DNA from: Bifidobacterium breve
GTDB lineage: Bacteria > Actinomycetota > Actinomycetes > Nanopelagicales > Nanopelagicaceae
Assembly: GCA_945885625.1 (NCBI GenBank)
Contig: CAMCYS010000004.1
Location: forward strand, 1 to 64,000
Reading direction: 5' to 3'
DNA: 64,000 bases
Position numbers and translations under genes: made by a program. Below are positions 28,716-38,692 of this stretch, in pieces (the stretch's first letter is position 1; each line of letters begins with the position of its first letter). A model generated the notes under the pieces. The model ran no database searches. It was not told the origin of the DNA and worked only from the letters and a program-made list of their open reading frames with translations.

Positions 28716-28886
28716 ATGAAAATACTAGGAATTTGTTTTATTGTCTTTGGCTTGTTCTGGTCTATTGCCGGGTTCTTGGCTTATGCCTCAGATATTCAGT
28801 TGGGTATAGCCGTTGGGGGCATAAACATGGTCGGACTAGGCATAGTCATGGTAAAACTTTCAGATATGACTTTAACTAAAGAGTAA
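28716..28886 (+). CDS. Small two-TM membrane protein
   Basis: MKILGICFIVFGLFWSIAGFLAYASDIQLGIAVGGINMVGLGIVMVK. Confidence 0.55.
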   Translation: MKILGICFIVFGLFWSIAGFLAYASDIQLGIAVGGINMVGLGIVMVKLSDMTLTKE

Positions 28887-28888
28887 AA

Positions 28889-29125
28889 CTATTTCTTAGT
28901 AGGAAGAAATTTTCTACATGCGAGTATGGCTTGCTCCGTATAAGATTCTACGTCGAGGTACGAGCCGAACCTTGAATTTGTTGAGCCACTTACATAGTTC
29001 TCTACGCATGTTTGAAAAATGATTAACTCAGCCTCATCATATTTAATCTCTGGTTCTGAGTTTGCCTGAGAACTACACCCGGTAAGCACTAAAAGTCCAA
29101 CCAATACGGAAGTAAGCAGCTTCAT
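28889..29125 (-). CDS. Small putative lipoprotein with two C-terminal-region cysteines
   Basis: Lipobox VLTGCSS; FQTCVENY...ILACRKFLP. Confidence 0.65.
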   Translation of the reverse strand: MKLLTSVLVGLLVLTGCSSQANSEPEIKYDEAELIIFQTCVENYVSGSTNSRFGSYLDVESYTEQAILACRKFLPTKK

Positions 29126-29160
29126 ATTCTTAGCCTAATTCGTTTTATCTGAGACAAGCG

Positions 29161-29403
29161 TTAGGGATATAGGTCTTCGCACGTGTCTCTTGCCTCGCCA
29201 TTAACTTCAACAATCGAGCACTCACGGGTTGGTTTAGGTGGCGAAAATCCGGTGGGGTCTGAAATGAAAATTGCCCCCATTACAATTCCTGTTAAGGCAA
29301 TAATCGCTACCCATAGAGAAAGAATAAAACGGCCGACTATTGCCATGGGGCTCTTGCTCGCTGAATAACTTTCACCTTTAAGCCAGCTCACCCATTTCTT
29401 CAT
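29161..29403 (-). CDS. Small single-TM protein with extracytoplasmic Cys pair
   Basis: 80 aa; GRFILSLWVAIIALTGIVMGAIFI then CSIVEVNGEARDTCEDLYP; preceded by island upstream element. Confidence 0.6.
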   Translation of the reverse strand: MKKWVSWLKGESYSASKSPMAIVGRFILSLWVAIIALTGIVMGAIFISDPTGFSPPKPTRECSIVEVNGEARDTCEDLYP

Positions 29404-29568
29404 ACGCGTATTCTATTTTTTTTAGGTGATATGGCTACCCCTGCTGCCTTTCCTGTCTTTATCTCCCCGATTCGTTCAAGCTTGATCCTTTTCCCTACGG
29501 CTTCAAGCCGATCTCGTAGGGTTGAAGTTATTTACCCGCCATTCCTAAACGCGTCACTATGGGGGCGT

Positions 29569-29622
29569 CAAGGTCGGTGGTTAGTAGTTTTATCAGGCTT
29601 GGGTAACTAACCCCTGACCTTG
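29569..29622. repeat. Imperfect inverted repeat (about 19-bp arms)
   Basis: CAAGGTCGGTGGTTAGTA ... TAACTAACCCCTGACCTTG. Confidence 0.7.
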
Positions 29623-29718
29623 CTTTGTCGGGGATAAGTTGGACAAAAAGGCAGCGGGGGTAGACGCCAAGGGTAAAAGAAAGGTTTAATTACCTTTCTA
29701 ACCAACCAAGGGGGAAAA

Positions 29719-29985
29719 GTGGACAAGATTACTGAAGGCGAAAAAGCCAACAAATTGGCAATGGCAATTTCTACTGAAGTTAGCAAAGGTTGGCGCGTAG
29801 AAAGTCAATCGCAAGTCCAAGCCGTATTGGTTAAGGGCAAAAACATCAACCACACACTTCAGATTTTTCTAAGTGTAATTACAGTTGGATTTTGGCTATT
29901 GGTTTATGTGCCAACCTTCATTGTCAACCGCAGACAAACGAAAATTGTAAGAGTGGACGATTTCGGCAACACCTTATTCGAATAA
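29719..29985 (+). CDS. Small membrane-associated protein
   Basis: 88 aa, central TM, C-terminal RRQTKIVRVDDFGN; preceded by RBS and island upstream element. Confidence 0.65.
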   Translation: MDKITEGEKANKLAMAISTEVSKGWRVESQSQVQAVLVKGKNINHTLQIFLSVITVGFWLLVYVPTFIVNRRQTKIVRVDDFGNTLFE

Positions 29986-30062
29986 ATATTTACTTAGTTT
30001 GCCAAGGTTTATTCGGACTTCTTCTACCCTTTGAAGTATTTCAAGGCAAGACTTTTGGCTAG

Positions 30063-30084
30063 CTTTGCTTTCAATTTGCTTTCA
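30063..30084 (+). repeat. Right-end tandem direct repeat (cTTTGCTTTCA aTTTGCTTTCA), candidate integrase arm-type sites
   Basis: Matches left-end pair at 10/11 positions each, same orientation, both followed by (A/C)CCGT. Confidence 0.8.
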
Positions 30085-30201
30085 CCCGTACAGATAGCGC
30101 AAGAGATCACTAGGTACAAAGAGAACACTTTTACGCTTAAAGCAAGCAAAAGAACGAAGTAGTAGAAACTTAGAGACACGCTTAGATAGGCGTAAGGCAA
30201 A

Positions 30202-30245
30202 ACTACGGATCAGAAGGTTAGGGGTTCGAATCCCTTCGGGCGCAC
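30202..30245 (+). repeat. attR
   Basis: actacggatcagAaggttaggggttcgaatcccttcgggcgcac; single mismatch to attL. Confidence 0.92.
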
Positions 30246-30338
30246 ACAGTATTTTCTTGATTAAATAAATTGCCCTCAAGTTCTAGTGAGTGAAACTTTG
30301 CCATTGACGCAACCTGCTTCACGCGTAACGCTAGGCAC

Positions 30339-31871
30339 ATGAAGATCACCCGGCATTATCTCGATGTTAATGGACGCCGCGTTCACTATCGAAAGTGCGG
30401 GAGTGGTCCGACTTTGATTATGGTTCATCAGAGTCCAAGATCTTCAGCGGAATATGAAAAATTGATGCTCAAATGGGGTACATCATTTACTTGTATTGCT
30501 CCTGACTCCCCTGGCTATGGCCAATCTGAACCACTTCGAATAACTTCACCCGACATTAATGATTTTGGTGATGGCTTAATCGAATTCTTAGATGTTCTAG
30601 GTGTTAAAGAAGTTGGTATGTATGGCTTTCACTCTGGTGGAGCTATCGCCATGAATGCCCATGTTCGAAATCCAGGTCGCTTTACCGCACTTGCATGCGG
30701 TGGTTATCCAATTTGGACAGATGCTGAAATGGCTCTTTATGCCAGCGGATATTTACCTTCCTTTAAACCAACTGGATATGGTGAACATTTAACTTGGGTC
30801 TGGTCACGCATTCTTGAGCAGAGTTGGTTTTTCCCGTGGTTTAAGACAGAAGAGTCAACCCGTATGCGCAACGCCCACGATGATATTGCGCGCGTGAATG
30901 CTCAAGTTTTAGAACTACTAGATGCTGGTGATAACTACCAACATGGTTATCGCGCGGTGTTATCTGCCCCCAGTGATATTCCTGCGGCTGCCTCAAAACA
31001 TAATCCGGTTTTGATTGCGACCTATCAAGGTGACCCGCTTCTAATTCACATTGATCGCTTGCCGGCACTGCCAGCAGGCTGGAGCACTGGAAGTGCTGAA
31101 AATCCAGCAGCACTGGAAGATTTATTCGGCGATTTCCTAAAGAAATATCCAGGCCCTAGCTACGAATCCTTTAATGCAGATACCGATCGTGGTTTCGTCT
31201 CTGTGGAAACCGCGCACTTTAATGGGGTTATTCAATGGAGTGGTGATTCAAATGCCTCAAAGTTAACCCTTCATAATGTTGGGGAATCGAGTGAACTAGT
31301 TAAAGCTGAGCAGGCTTTGGTAATTGATCTGCCGGGGCATGGTCTATCGAGTGACATCAGTGATGCAGCAACGCTTGCAGATTGGGCCGATGTAATTAAG
31401 AGTGCAATTACCAACCTTGGTGCTAAAAATATTACCTGTGTTGAAGGTGACCAGCTATCTGCTCTGCTTGCGCTGGCAATAGCTAAATCCGTAGGTGCTG
31501 ATTGCGTTTGCGCAATCAATGCTCACATTCCGAAAGATGGTGAGAACTGGCAGTCATCGCAAGCTGATCTAACACCCGATCGTTTTGGAAGCCATTTGAA
31601 CAAAGCGTGGCAAGTAGTTCGTGCTACTCAATTCTTTTGGCCTTGGTTTGAAGCGAAGAACTCAAATGTAATTGCTTTTGATAAGAGTCAGATAGATCCA
31701 GAGTATTTAGCGTTAGCTCATCGCGCCTTATTGCGAGCACGATCACGTGAGAAATTAACAGCTCTACTGTTAAGCGTTGATAAAGCGCAATTAGTTGCTG
31801 ATGCACCAAAGATTACTGGTTGGCACATAGCTGACTGGGCAAGAAAGCGCGACGATATCTGGCGGCCATAA
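30339..31871 (+). CDS. Tandem alpha/beta-hydrolase-fold protein (two fused domains, both with altered nucleophile elbow)
   Basis: N-domain GSGPTLIMVHQSPRSS...PDSPGYGQSEP...GFHSGGAIA; C-domain VIDLPGHGLSS...VEGDQLSALLALA; paired FFPWF/FFWPWF segments. Confidence 0.8.
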   Translation: MKITRHYLDVNGRRVHYRKCGSGPTLIMVHQSPRSSAEYEKLMLKWGTSFTCIAPDSPGYGQSEPLRITSPDINDFGDGLIEFLDVLGVKEVGMYGFHSGGAIAMNAHVRNPGRFTALACGGYPIWTDAEMALYASGYLPSFKPTGYGEHLTWVWSRILEQSWFFPWFKTEESTRMRNAHDDIARVNAQVLELLDAGDNYQHGYRAVLSAPSDIPAAASKHNPVLIATYQGDPLLIHIDRLPALPAGWSTGSAENPAALEDLFGDFLKKYPGPSYESFNADTDRGFVSVETAHFNGVIQWSGDSNASKLTLHNVGESSELVKAEQALVIDLPGHGLSSDISDAATLADWADVIKSAITNLGAKNITCVEGDQLSALLALAIAKSVGADCVCAINAHIPKDGENWQSSQADLTPDRFGSHLNKAWQVVRATQFFWPWFEAKNSNVIAFDKSQIDPEYLALAHRALLRARSREKLTALLLSVDKAQLVADAPKITGWHIADWARKRDDIWRP

Positions 31872-32642
31872 ATGTCACGTCCATGGGTAGATTTCATAAA
31901 TATTGATGAGCAACCGGCACAAAGTTGCGCTAATGACTACGGCACATTTACTTATCGAGAGTTTGCAAATGGCACTACTCGCAATGAAGGAAAAAGCTCT
32001 CCAATTATTGCTCCTGGAAAATCAATCATGCTTGAACTAGATAGCAATACGCCCATTGCTGCTCATGCAGCACCCACGCAAATTCGCGCATTTATATTCG
32101 AAGGCAACATCAAATTAGATGGCCAAGAAGTCAAGGAACGTAGTTACATTGAAATTCCAGCTGGAAGCCAAGTACCTGCGATAACTGTAGATACGAAAGC
32201 TCGCATATTTATTACTTACGATGGCGAATACACAATTACTTCCGCAAAAGCCGAAAAGAACGAGATCGTAATTAAATACATGCAAGATATTGTCTGGCGC
32301 ACACCAATCGTTTCTGATTTTCCAGGTGGCGCTGCCCGTAAAGCCTTCTATGACCATGGTGATTATGGTTCAGGAATTTTAGGCATCTTGCCCGAATGGG
32401 AAAGCCCGTTTTATGAATGGCATACTTTTAGCGAAGAGATTTTGATTGTCGAGGGCAGCATCATCTCCTCATTCGGAACTATGAAACGTGGTGCTTATCT
32501 ATCTCACCCAGGCGGCGAAGACACCGTTCACGGCCCGATGTATAGCAAAGAGGGCTGCCTAATGCTGGTTTTACGCGAAGGTCCAATCGGAAATACATTT
32601 ACACCCGCCGACCCAGTCGAGGTAGCATCGCGCAAGATGTAA
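31872..32642 (+). CDS. Cupin-like protein
   Basis: beta-rich; FYEWHTFSEEILIVEGSI...GAYLSHPGGEDTVHGP; adjacent start/stop with the hydrolase. Confidence 0.6.
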   Translation: MSRPWVDFINIDEQPAQSCANDYGTFTYREFANGTTRNEGKSSPIIAPGKSIMLELDSNTPIAAHAAPTQIRAFIFEGNIKLDGQEVKERSYIEIPAGSQVPAITVDTKARIFITYDGEYTITSAKAEKNEIVIKYMQDIVWRTPIVSDFPGGAARKAFYDHGDYGSGILGILPEWESPFYEWHTFSEEILIVEGSIISSFGTMKRGAYLSHPGGEDTVHGPMYSKEGCLMLVLREGPIGNTFTPADPVEVASRKM

Positions 32643-32660
32643 CTAGGAGATGAGACCAGC

Positions 32661-33782
32661 GTGCGCGATTTAACCGAACTTAGAAAGTTACATAGTTCAA
32701 AGTGGTTGCGCTATCCCGCTGACGTTTTACCTATGCATGTAGCTGAAATGGATTTTGAAGTTGATCCTGGTGTGCGTGCGGTTTTGGCCGAGATGGTTGC
32801 CAAGTCTGATCTTGGTTATCTAGGGCCTATCCCTGAAGTACCCGAAGCATTTGTTGGTTTCGCAGAACGTCATTGGGGCTGGACACCGGATGCTGCACAG
32901 ATTCGCCTGACTACCGATGTTGGCGTCGGTATAGTTGAAGTTATCCGCGCGCTTAACAAGCCAGGTGACAAGGTGATTATCAGTTCACCGGTCTATCACA
33001 GCTTCTATATGTGGCTTGATGAGTTGAAACTAACTACGGTCGATGCTCCACTAATTCACGAGGGCGATAACTGGCGCCTTGATCTAGTTGCAATCGAAGC
33101 TGAGTTTAAGAATGGTGCTCGTTTCATTTTGCTCTCTAGCCCACATAATCCGGTTGGTCGGATTCACACCCTTGAAGAGTTAACTGCGATTTCTGAACTT
33201 TCAAATAAGTACAACGCATATGTGATTAGCGATGAGATTCACGCACCACTTACCTATGCTGATCAAAAATTTGTGCCATATCTTTCAATTCCGGCTGCTC
33301 AACGCCGCGGAATTATGGTTACTTCATCTAGCAAAGCCTTTAACTTTGCTGGCTTAAAGGCCGCAATTATCGTTTCGCAGAACCAAGAGATGTTTGAAGA
33401 GCTAAATGCAATGCCAGAGGCAAATCACTGGCGCGCCTCATTATTGGGCGGTTTTGCGATGGCAAAAGCCTTTAGTGACGGCGATAAATGGCTTTCCGAA
33501 ACGATGGCCCAACTAGATCACAATCGTAAGTTGGTTAAAGAGTTACTTGCTAAGTACCTACCGGATGCTAAATATGTAATTCCGCAAAATAGCTATTTGG
33601 CTTGGGTTGACATCTCTTGCTTAGGACTTGGCGACAGCGCCTCTGAACTCTTAATTGAAAATCAGAAAGTTGCTTTTAACCCGGGCACAGAGTTTGGCGC
33701 TCAATACGGTGCTTACATTCGTTTGAATTTTGCCACCTCACCGGAAATTATTGAAGAAGGAATTAAGCGTCTGGCTCCTTAA
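32661..33782 (+). CDS. PLP-dependent aminotransferase / cystathionine beta-lyase (MalY/PatB type)
   Basis: LSSPHNPVGRIHTLEEL, VISDEIHAPLTY, SSSKAFNFAGLKAA. Confidence 0.92.
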   Translation: MRDLTELRKLHSSKWLRYPADVLPMHVAEMDFEVDPGVRAVLAEMVAKSDLGYLGPIPEVPEAFVGFAERHWGWTPDAAQIRLTTDVGVGIVEVIRALNKPGDKVIISSPVYHSFYMWLDELKLTTVDAPLIHEGDNWRLDLVAIEAEFKNGARFILLSSPHNPVGRIHTLEELTAISELSNKYNAYVISDEIHAPLTYADQKFVPYLSIPAAQRRGIMVTSSSKAFNFAGLKAAIIVSQNQEMFEELNAMPEANHWRASLLGGFAMAKAFSDGDKWLSETMAQLDHNRKLVKELLAKYLPDAKYVIPQNSYLAWVDISCLGLGDSASELLIENQKVAFNPGTEFGAQYGAYIRLNFATSPEIIEEGIKRLAP

Positions 33783-35161
33783 GCCTTTTTACTTGAGTAA
33801 ATTTCGTATTGCCAAGGCTTTAGCGTCAACGTTAGTTTTTTCTTTAGCGTTACGAGTTTACCGGTGCTGAATATATAGTAAGAGTTATTTAGTTTAGTTA
33901 GATCGATAGTTACTTTTTGTGTTGTATTACTTGCATTAATAACCGTTAAAACTTTATTAGTTCCTTTTGCACGTGAATAAACAATCACAGAATTATTATC
34001 ACTCGGCGTTGGAACTAACTTAGCAGTCGAGTTATTCCAGAGTGCAGCATTTTTAGTCTTTAAAGAGACTAACTTGGTATAAAAGGCAGTAGTTGAATTA
34101 GCAACTGTTAAACCTGGGATTAAGTCTTTTTCAAAGAAAGCCAAACGTTTGGTGTTACCAACTTCTTGTCCTGAATAAATCAACGGTATTCCAGGATACG
34201 TGAAAGTCAGGGCAGCCATTGCTGATACCGCGTTACCAAGTCGTTCAAACTCAGTTCCGCTCCAACTATTTTCATCGTGATTCGTAATAAAATTCATGGG
34301 AAAAGAACGAGTTGGATAGGTAAATGTTTGATTTGTTGCCAAGGCTTCGAAGTTAGCGCGACCCTTATTGCCATCGGCAATTGCTTTAACTAAATCTTTA
34401 AGTTCCCAGTTGTAATTCGCAATAAAGGCATCATCGAGCAGACTCTGCACACTTTGGTCTTCAGCAAGCATAAATAGCGGTTTTATTGCCTGTAACTGAG
34501 TATTTGCTTGCTTCCAGAAGTCTGTTGGCACTCCTGCTGCGACATCGGCGCGGAATCCATCGATATCGAATGTCTTAACCCAATAAGCCATGGCGTCAAT
34601 CATGGCTCTGCGCATATCTTGGTTTTTGTAATCTAGCCAAGCAACATCTAGCCAGTCATTATTTGGTGGCACGATATTGCCAGTTCCATCCCTGTGATAC
34701 CAGGACTTATTGGCTATCCATGGATTATCCCAACCCGAGTGATTTGCGACCCAGTCGAGAATCACTTTAAAACCGAGTGCATGAGCTTTTTTCACTAAAG
34801 ATTTAAAGTCAGCTTCATTGCCAAACTCGGGGTTAATTCCTTTGTAATTAGCGACGGCATACGGAGAACCCAAACTTCCTTTTCGATTTAGCTCTGAAAT
34901 CGGATGAATTGGCATCAGCCAAAGAATTTTCACACCTAATTTCTGCAATCTGGGCAAGTTTGCTTCAAATGCTTGAAAAGTTCCAGCTTCGGTGTATTGA
35001 CGAACATTTACTTCATAAATTGTTGCACTATTCGCCCACGTTGGTAATACCGAATTGCTGTTATATGCAGTTGCGGGCTGCAGACCGAGAGCTGCTATTG
35101 CGAACATTGTGACAAGAATAATCTGAAGCCGCTTGGAAGTCATGCGTATAGAGTAAGTCAC
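33779..35161 (-). CDS. Secreted alpha-amylase (GH13)
   Basis: N-terminal signal sequence; VILDWVANHSG, GFRADVAAG, LAEDQS, FITNHDENSW. Confidence 0.92.
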   Translation of the reverse strand: MTYSIRMTSKRLQIILVTMFAIAALGLQPATAYNSNSVLPTWANSATIYEVNVRQYTEAGTFQAFEANLPRLQKLGVKILWLMPIHPISELNRKGSLGSPYAVANYKGINPEFGNEADFKSLVKKAHALGFKVILDWVANHSGWDNPWIANKSWYHRDGTGNIVPPNNDWLDVAWLDYKNQDMRRAMIDAMAYWVKTFDIDGFRADVAAGVPTDFWKQANTQLQAIKPLFMLAEDQSVQSLLDDAFIANYNWELKDLVKAIADGNKGRANFEALATNQTFTYPTRSFPMNFITNHDENSWSGTEFERLGNAVSAMAALTFTYPGIPLIYSGQEVGNTKRLAFFEKDLIPGLTVANSTTAFYTKLVSLKTKNAALWNNSTAKLVPTPSDNNSVIVYSRAKGTNKVLTVINASNTTQKVTIDLTKLNNSYYIFSTGKLVTLKKKLTLTLKPWQYEIYSSKKA

Positions 35162-35201
35162 AATTTACTAATTTGTAAGGTTCAGTCGGTAAGATATCGG
35201 C

Positions 35202-36317
35202 ATGGCTAAGAAGTTAATTGTCCATGCTGGCTTTCATAAGACCGGCACCACAGCTCTACAATCTTCTTTCTTTGCAAATGTAAACGAGTTAGCGAAATTT
35301 GGCATTAACTATCCGCAAGTTGGCGGGAAAGCTCAACATAAAGCGATTTATTCTTTAATGGGAAAAACTTGGGGCTGGGAAGACCGTGGCGGAGTAATGT
35401 CCAATGATAAGAAGTGGAAGAACCTCTTAAAACAGGTGGCTAAAGCAAAGAAAACCAGTCTGATTAGCTCAGAATTTCTCTGCGAGCTAGATGAAGAGCA
35501 GATCGCTAAGTTTAGGAAAGCTTTAGGTGTCGCTGATGCCCAAATTTATTTCACAATAAGGCCACTTCTTAAAATTATCCCTTCGGCATATCAGCAACAT
35601 TTAAAGATTGGCATAAAGAGCGATTACGAAAAGTGGCTTCATTCAATTTTGGACGAACCTGGTGTATCGACGATTACTCCCTCGTTCTGGGTCAGACATA
35701 CCCATGCCAAGGTGCTAAGCAAATGGATTGCGGAATTCGGAGCCGACCGGGTCACGCTTATTGTGGTTGATGAAGCTAAACCTGAGTTTATGTACGACAC
35801 ATTTAGTGAACTACTTGGACTGCCCGCTAAATTCTTAAAGAAACAAGAGAATCAAGATAGCAATCGCTCGCTATCGTTAAATGAGATTACCTTGTTAAAT
35901 CGCATAAATCGCAAGTTTCCCAAGCGTCGCAGTTGGCATGACTATGAAACCTTTATTCGTAATGGTGCAATCAAATACTTAACAAACAAAGTTGTGCCAG
36001 CCCAAGATGATTTACGCTTGTTAACTCCACAATGGGCAGTTGATAAAGCAAAAGAAATCTCAGCTAATAGTGTGGCTGATATCAAGAATTTGGGTATTCG
36101 TATTATTGGCGATCTAGATACTTTTGCTGATGCCAAGGTACCAGTAGGCGACAATCCACCGATCGAAATGATTCCAGTAGATCTTGCTGCACAAGCTTTA
36201 ATCGCCTTAGACTTGCGAGTAGTTGAGACATTCCCAAAAAAATGGATATTACAAAAGTTGTGGAAAATGACAAAGCGCGATCTCAAAAAATGGTTAAAGA
36301 AAGTGGCTAAGAAATGA
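35202..36317 (+). CDS. Sulfotransferase-like P-loop protein (paralog of 57377-58471)
   Basis: 5'-PSB-like HAGFHKTGTTALQSSFF; shares many motifs with the second copy (KTWGW-DRGGV, NRSLS-EI-LL--INR-FP, FIRNGA, LTPQWA). Confidence 0.82.
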   Translation: MAKKLIVHAGFHKTGTTALQSSFFANVNELAKFGINYPQVGGKAQHKAIYSLMGKTWGWEDRGGVMSNDKKWKNLLKQVAKAKKTSLISSEFLCELDEEQIAKFRKALGVADAQIYFTIRPLLKIIPSAYQQHLKIGIKSDYEKWLHSILDEPGVSTITPSFWVRHTHAKVLSKWIAEFGADRVTLIVVDEAKPEFMYDTFSELLGLPAKFLKKQENQDSNRSLSLNEITLLNRINRKFPKRRSWHDYETFIRNGAIKYLTNKVVPAQDDLRLLTPQWAVDKAKEISANSVADIKNLGIRIIGDLDTFADAKVPVGDNPPIEMIPVDLAAQALIALDLRVVETFPKKWILQKLWKMTKRDLKKWLKKVAKK

Positions 36318-37237
36318 TTACAATTCCAGAGACTGATTTAGTCGTTCACCCACTTTGTCTCGGTACAAATGTCTTTGGCTGGAGCGCTGATGAGACAGAG
36401 TCACGCCAAGTTCTAGATGCCTACGCTTCACATGGTGGAAATTTCCTTGATACAGCCGATGTTTATTCGCAATGGAAGCCTGGCAATCAAGGTGGCGAAT
36501 CTGAAACGATCATTGGCAACTGGCTAACTAAACGCGATCGCAGCAAAGTTGTGGTTGCTACTAAAGTTTCAATGCTTAACACTCGCCCAGGGCTATCGGC
36601 TAAGAATGTTTTGGCAGCTTGCGATGATTCTTTACGTCGCCTACAGACTGATTACATCGATATTTATTACTCGCACCGCGACATAGCTGAAACACCAATG
36701 GAAGAAACCCTTGGTGCTTATGCCGAATTAATCGCAGCCGGTAAGGTGCGTTATATAGCGGCTTCACAACATACAGGTGCGCGCTTACAACAATCTCTAG
36801 ACATTTCAGCAGCTAATGGGTTGCCTTCATATATTGGCTTACAAGATCAATACAACTTGATTTATCGCCAGCTTTTTGAATCTGAACAACAACCAGTACT
36901 TGCTGCTAACCATTTGAGCGCAATGCCTTTCTATGGATTAGCACGTGGCTTCTTATCCGGAAAATATCGCCCCGGCGTGAAAGTTGAATCAGTTCGCGCC
37001 GAAGGAGTTGCTGAGTTCTATAACGACAAGAACTGGGCAGTGCTGGATAAAGTGCGTGAGATCGCTAAAGATCGCAATGTGCCTGTAGCTGCAATCTCGT
37101 TAGCGTGGATACGTTCAAACCCGCAGGTCAGCACACCAATCGCGAGCGCACGTACAGTCGAGCAACTTGAAGAAATCGTGCAGGTTGTTGAGCTCAGCAC
37201 CGATGAGCTTACGAGCCTGAATTCCCTTTCGGCCTAA
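36314..37237 (+). CDS. Aldo/keto reductase
   Basis: GTNVFGWSADE, FLDTADVYSQW, TKVS, DIYYSH, AAISLAWIRSNPQVSTPIASART. Confidence 0.93.
   Translation: MITIPETDLVVHPLCLGTNVFGWSADETESRQVLDAYASHGGNFLDTADVYSQWKPGNQGGESETIIGNWLTKRDRSKVVVATKVSMLNTRPGLSAKNVLAACDDSLRRLQTDYIDIYYSHRDIAETPMEETLGAYAELIAAGKVRYIAASQHTGARLQQSLDISAANGLPSYIGLQDQYNLIYRQLFESEQQPVLAANHLSAMPFYGLARGFLSGKYRPGVKVESVRAEGVAEFYNDKNWAVLDKVREIAKDRNVPVAAISLAWIRSNPQVSTPIASARTVEQLEEIVQVVELSTDELTSLNSLSA

Positions 37238-38692
<1,455 letters not shown>

Larger units (their letters stand above)
22596..30245. mobile_element. Small integrative element (phage-satellite-like or integrative-plasmid-like) inserted at tRNA-Arg
   Basis: 44-bp direct repeat at both ends (43/44 identical), integrase adjacent to tRNA, Xis-like gene, DUF3631-like ATPase; no capsid, terminase or conjugation genes seen. 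Confidence 0.88.

Noticed and set aside
30082-30279. ORF on - strand containing APEGIRTPNLLIRS
   Set aside because: This peptide is the well-known translation artefact of reverse-strand tRNA 3'-end/att sequence; it lies over attR and the arm sites.
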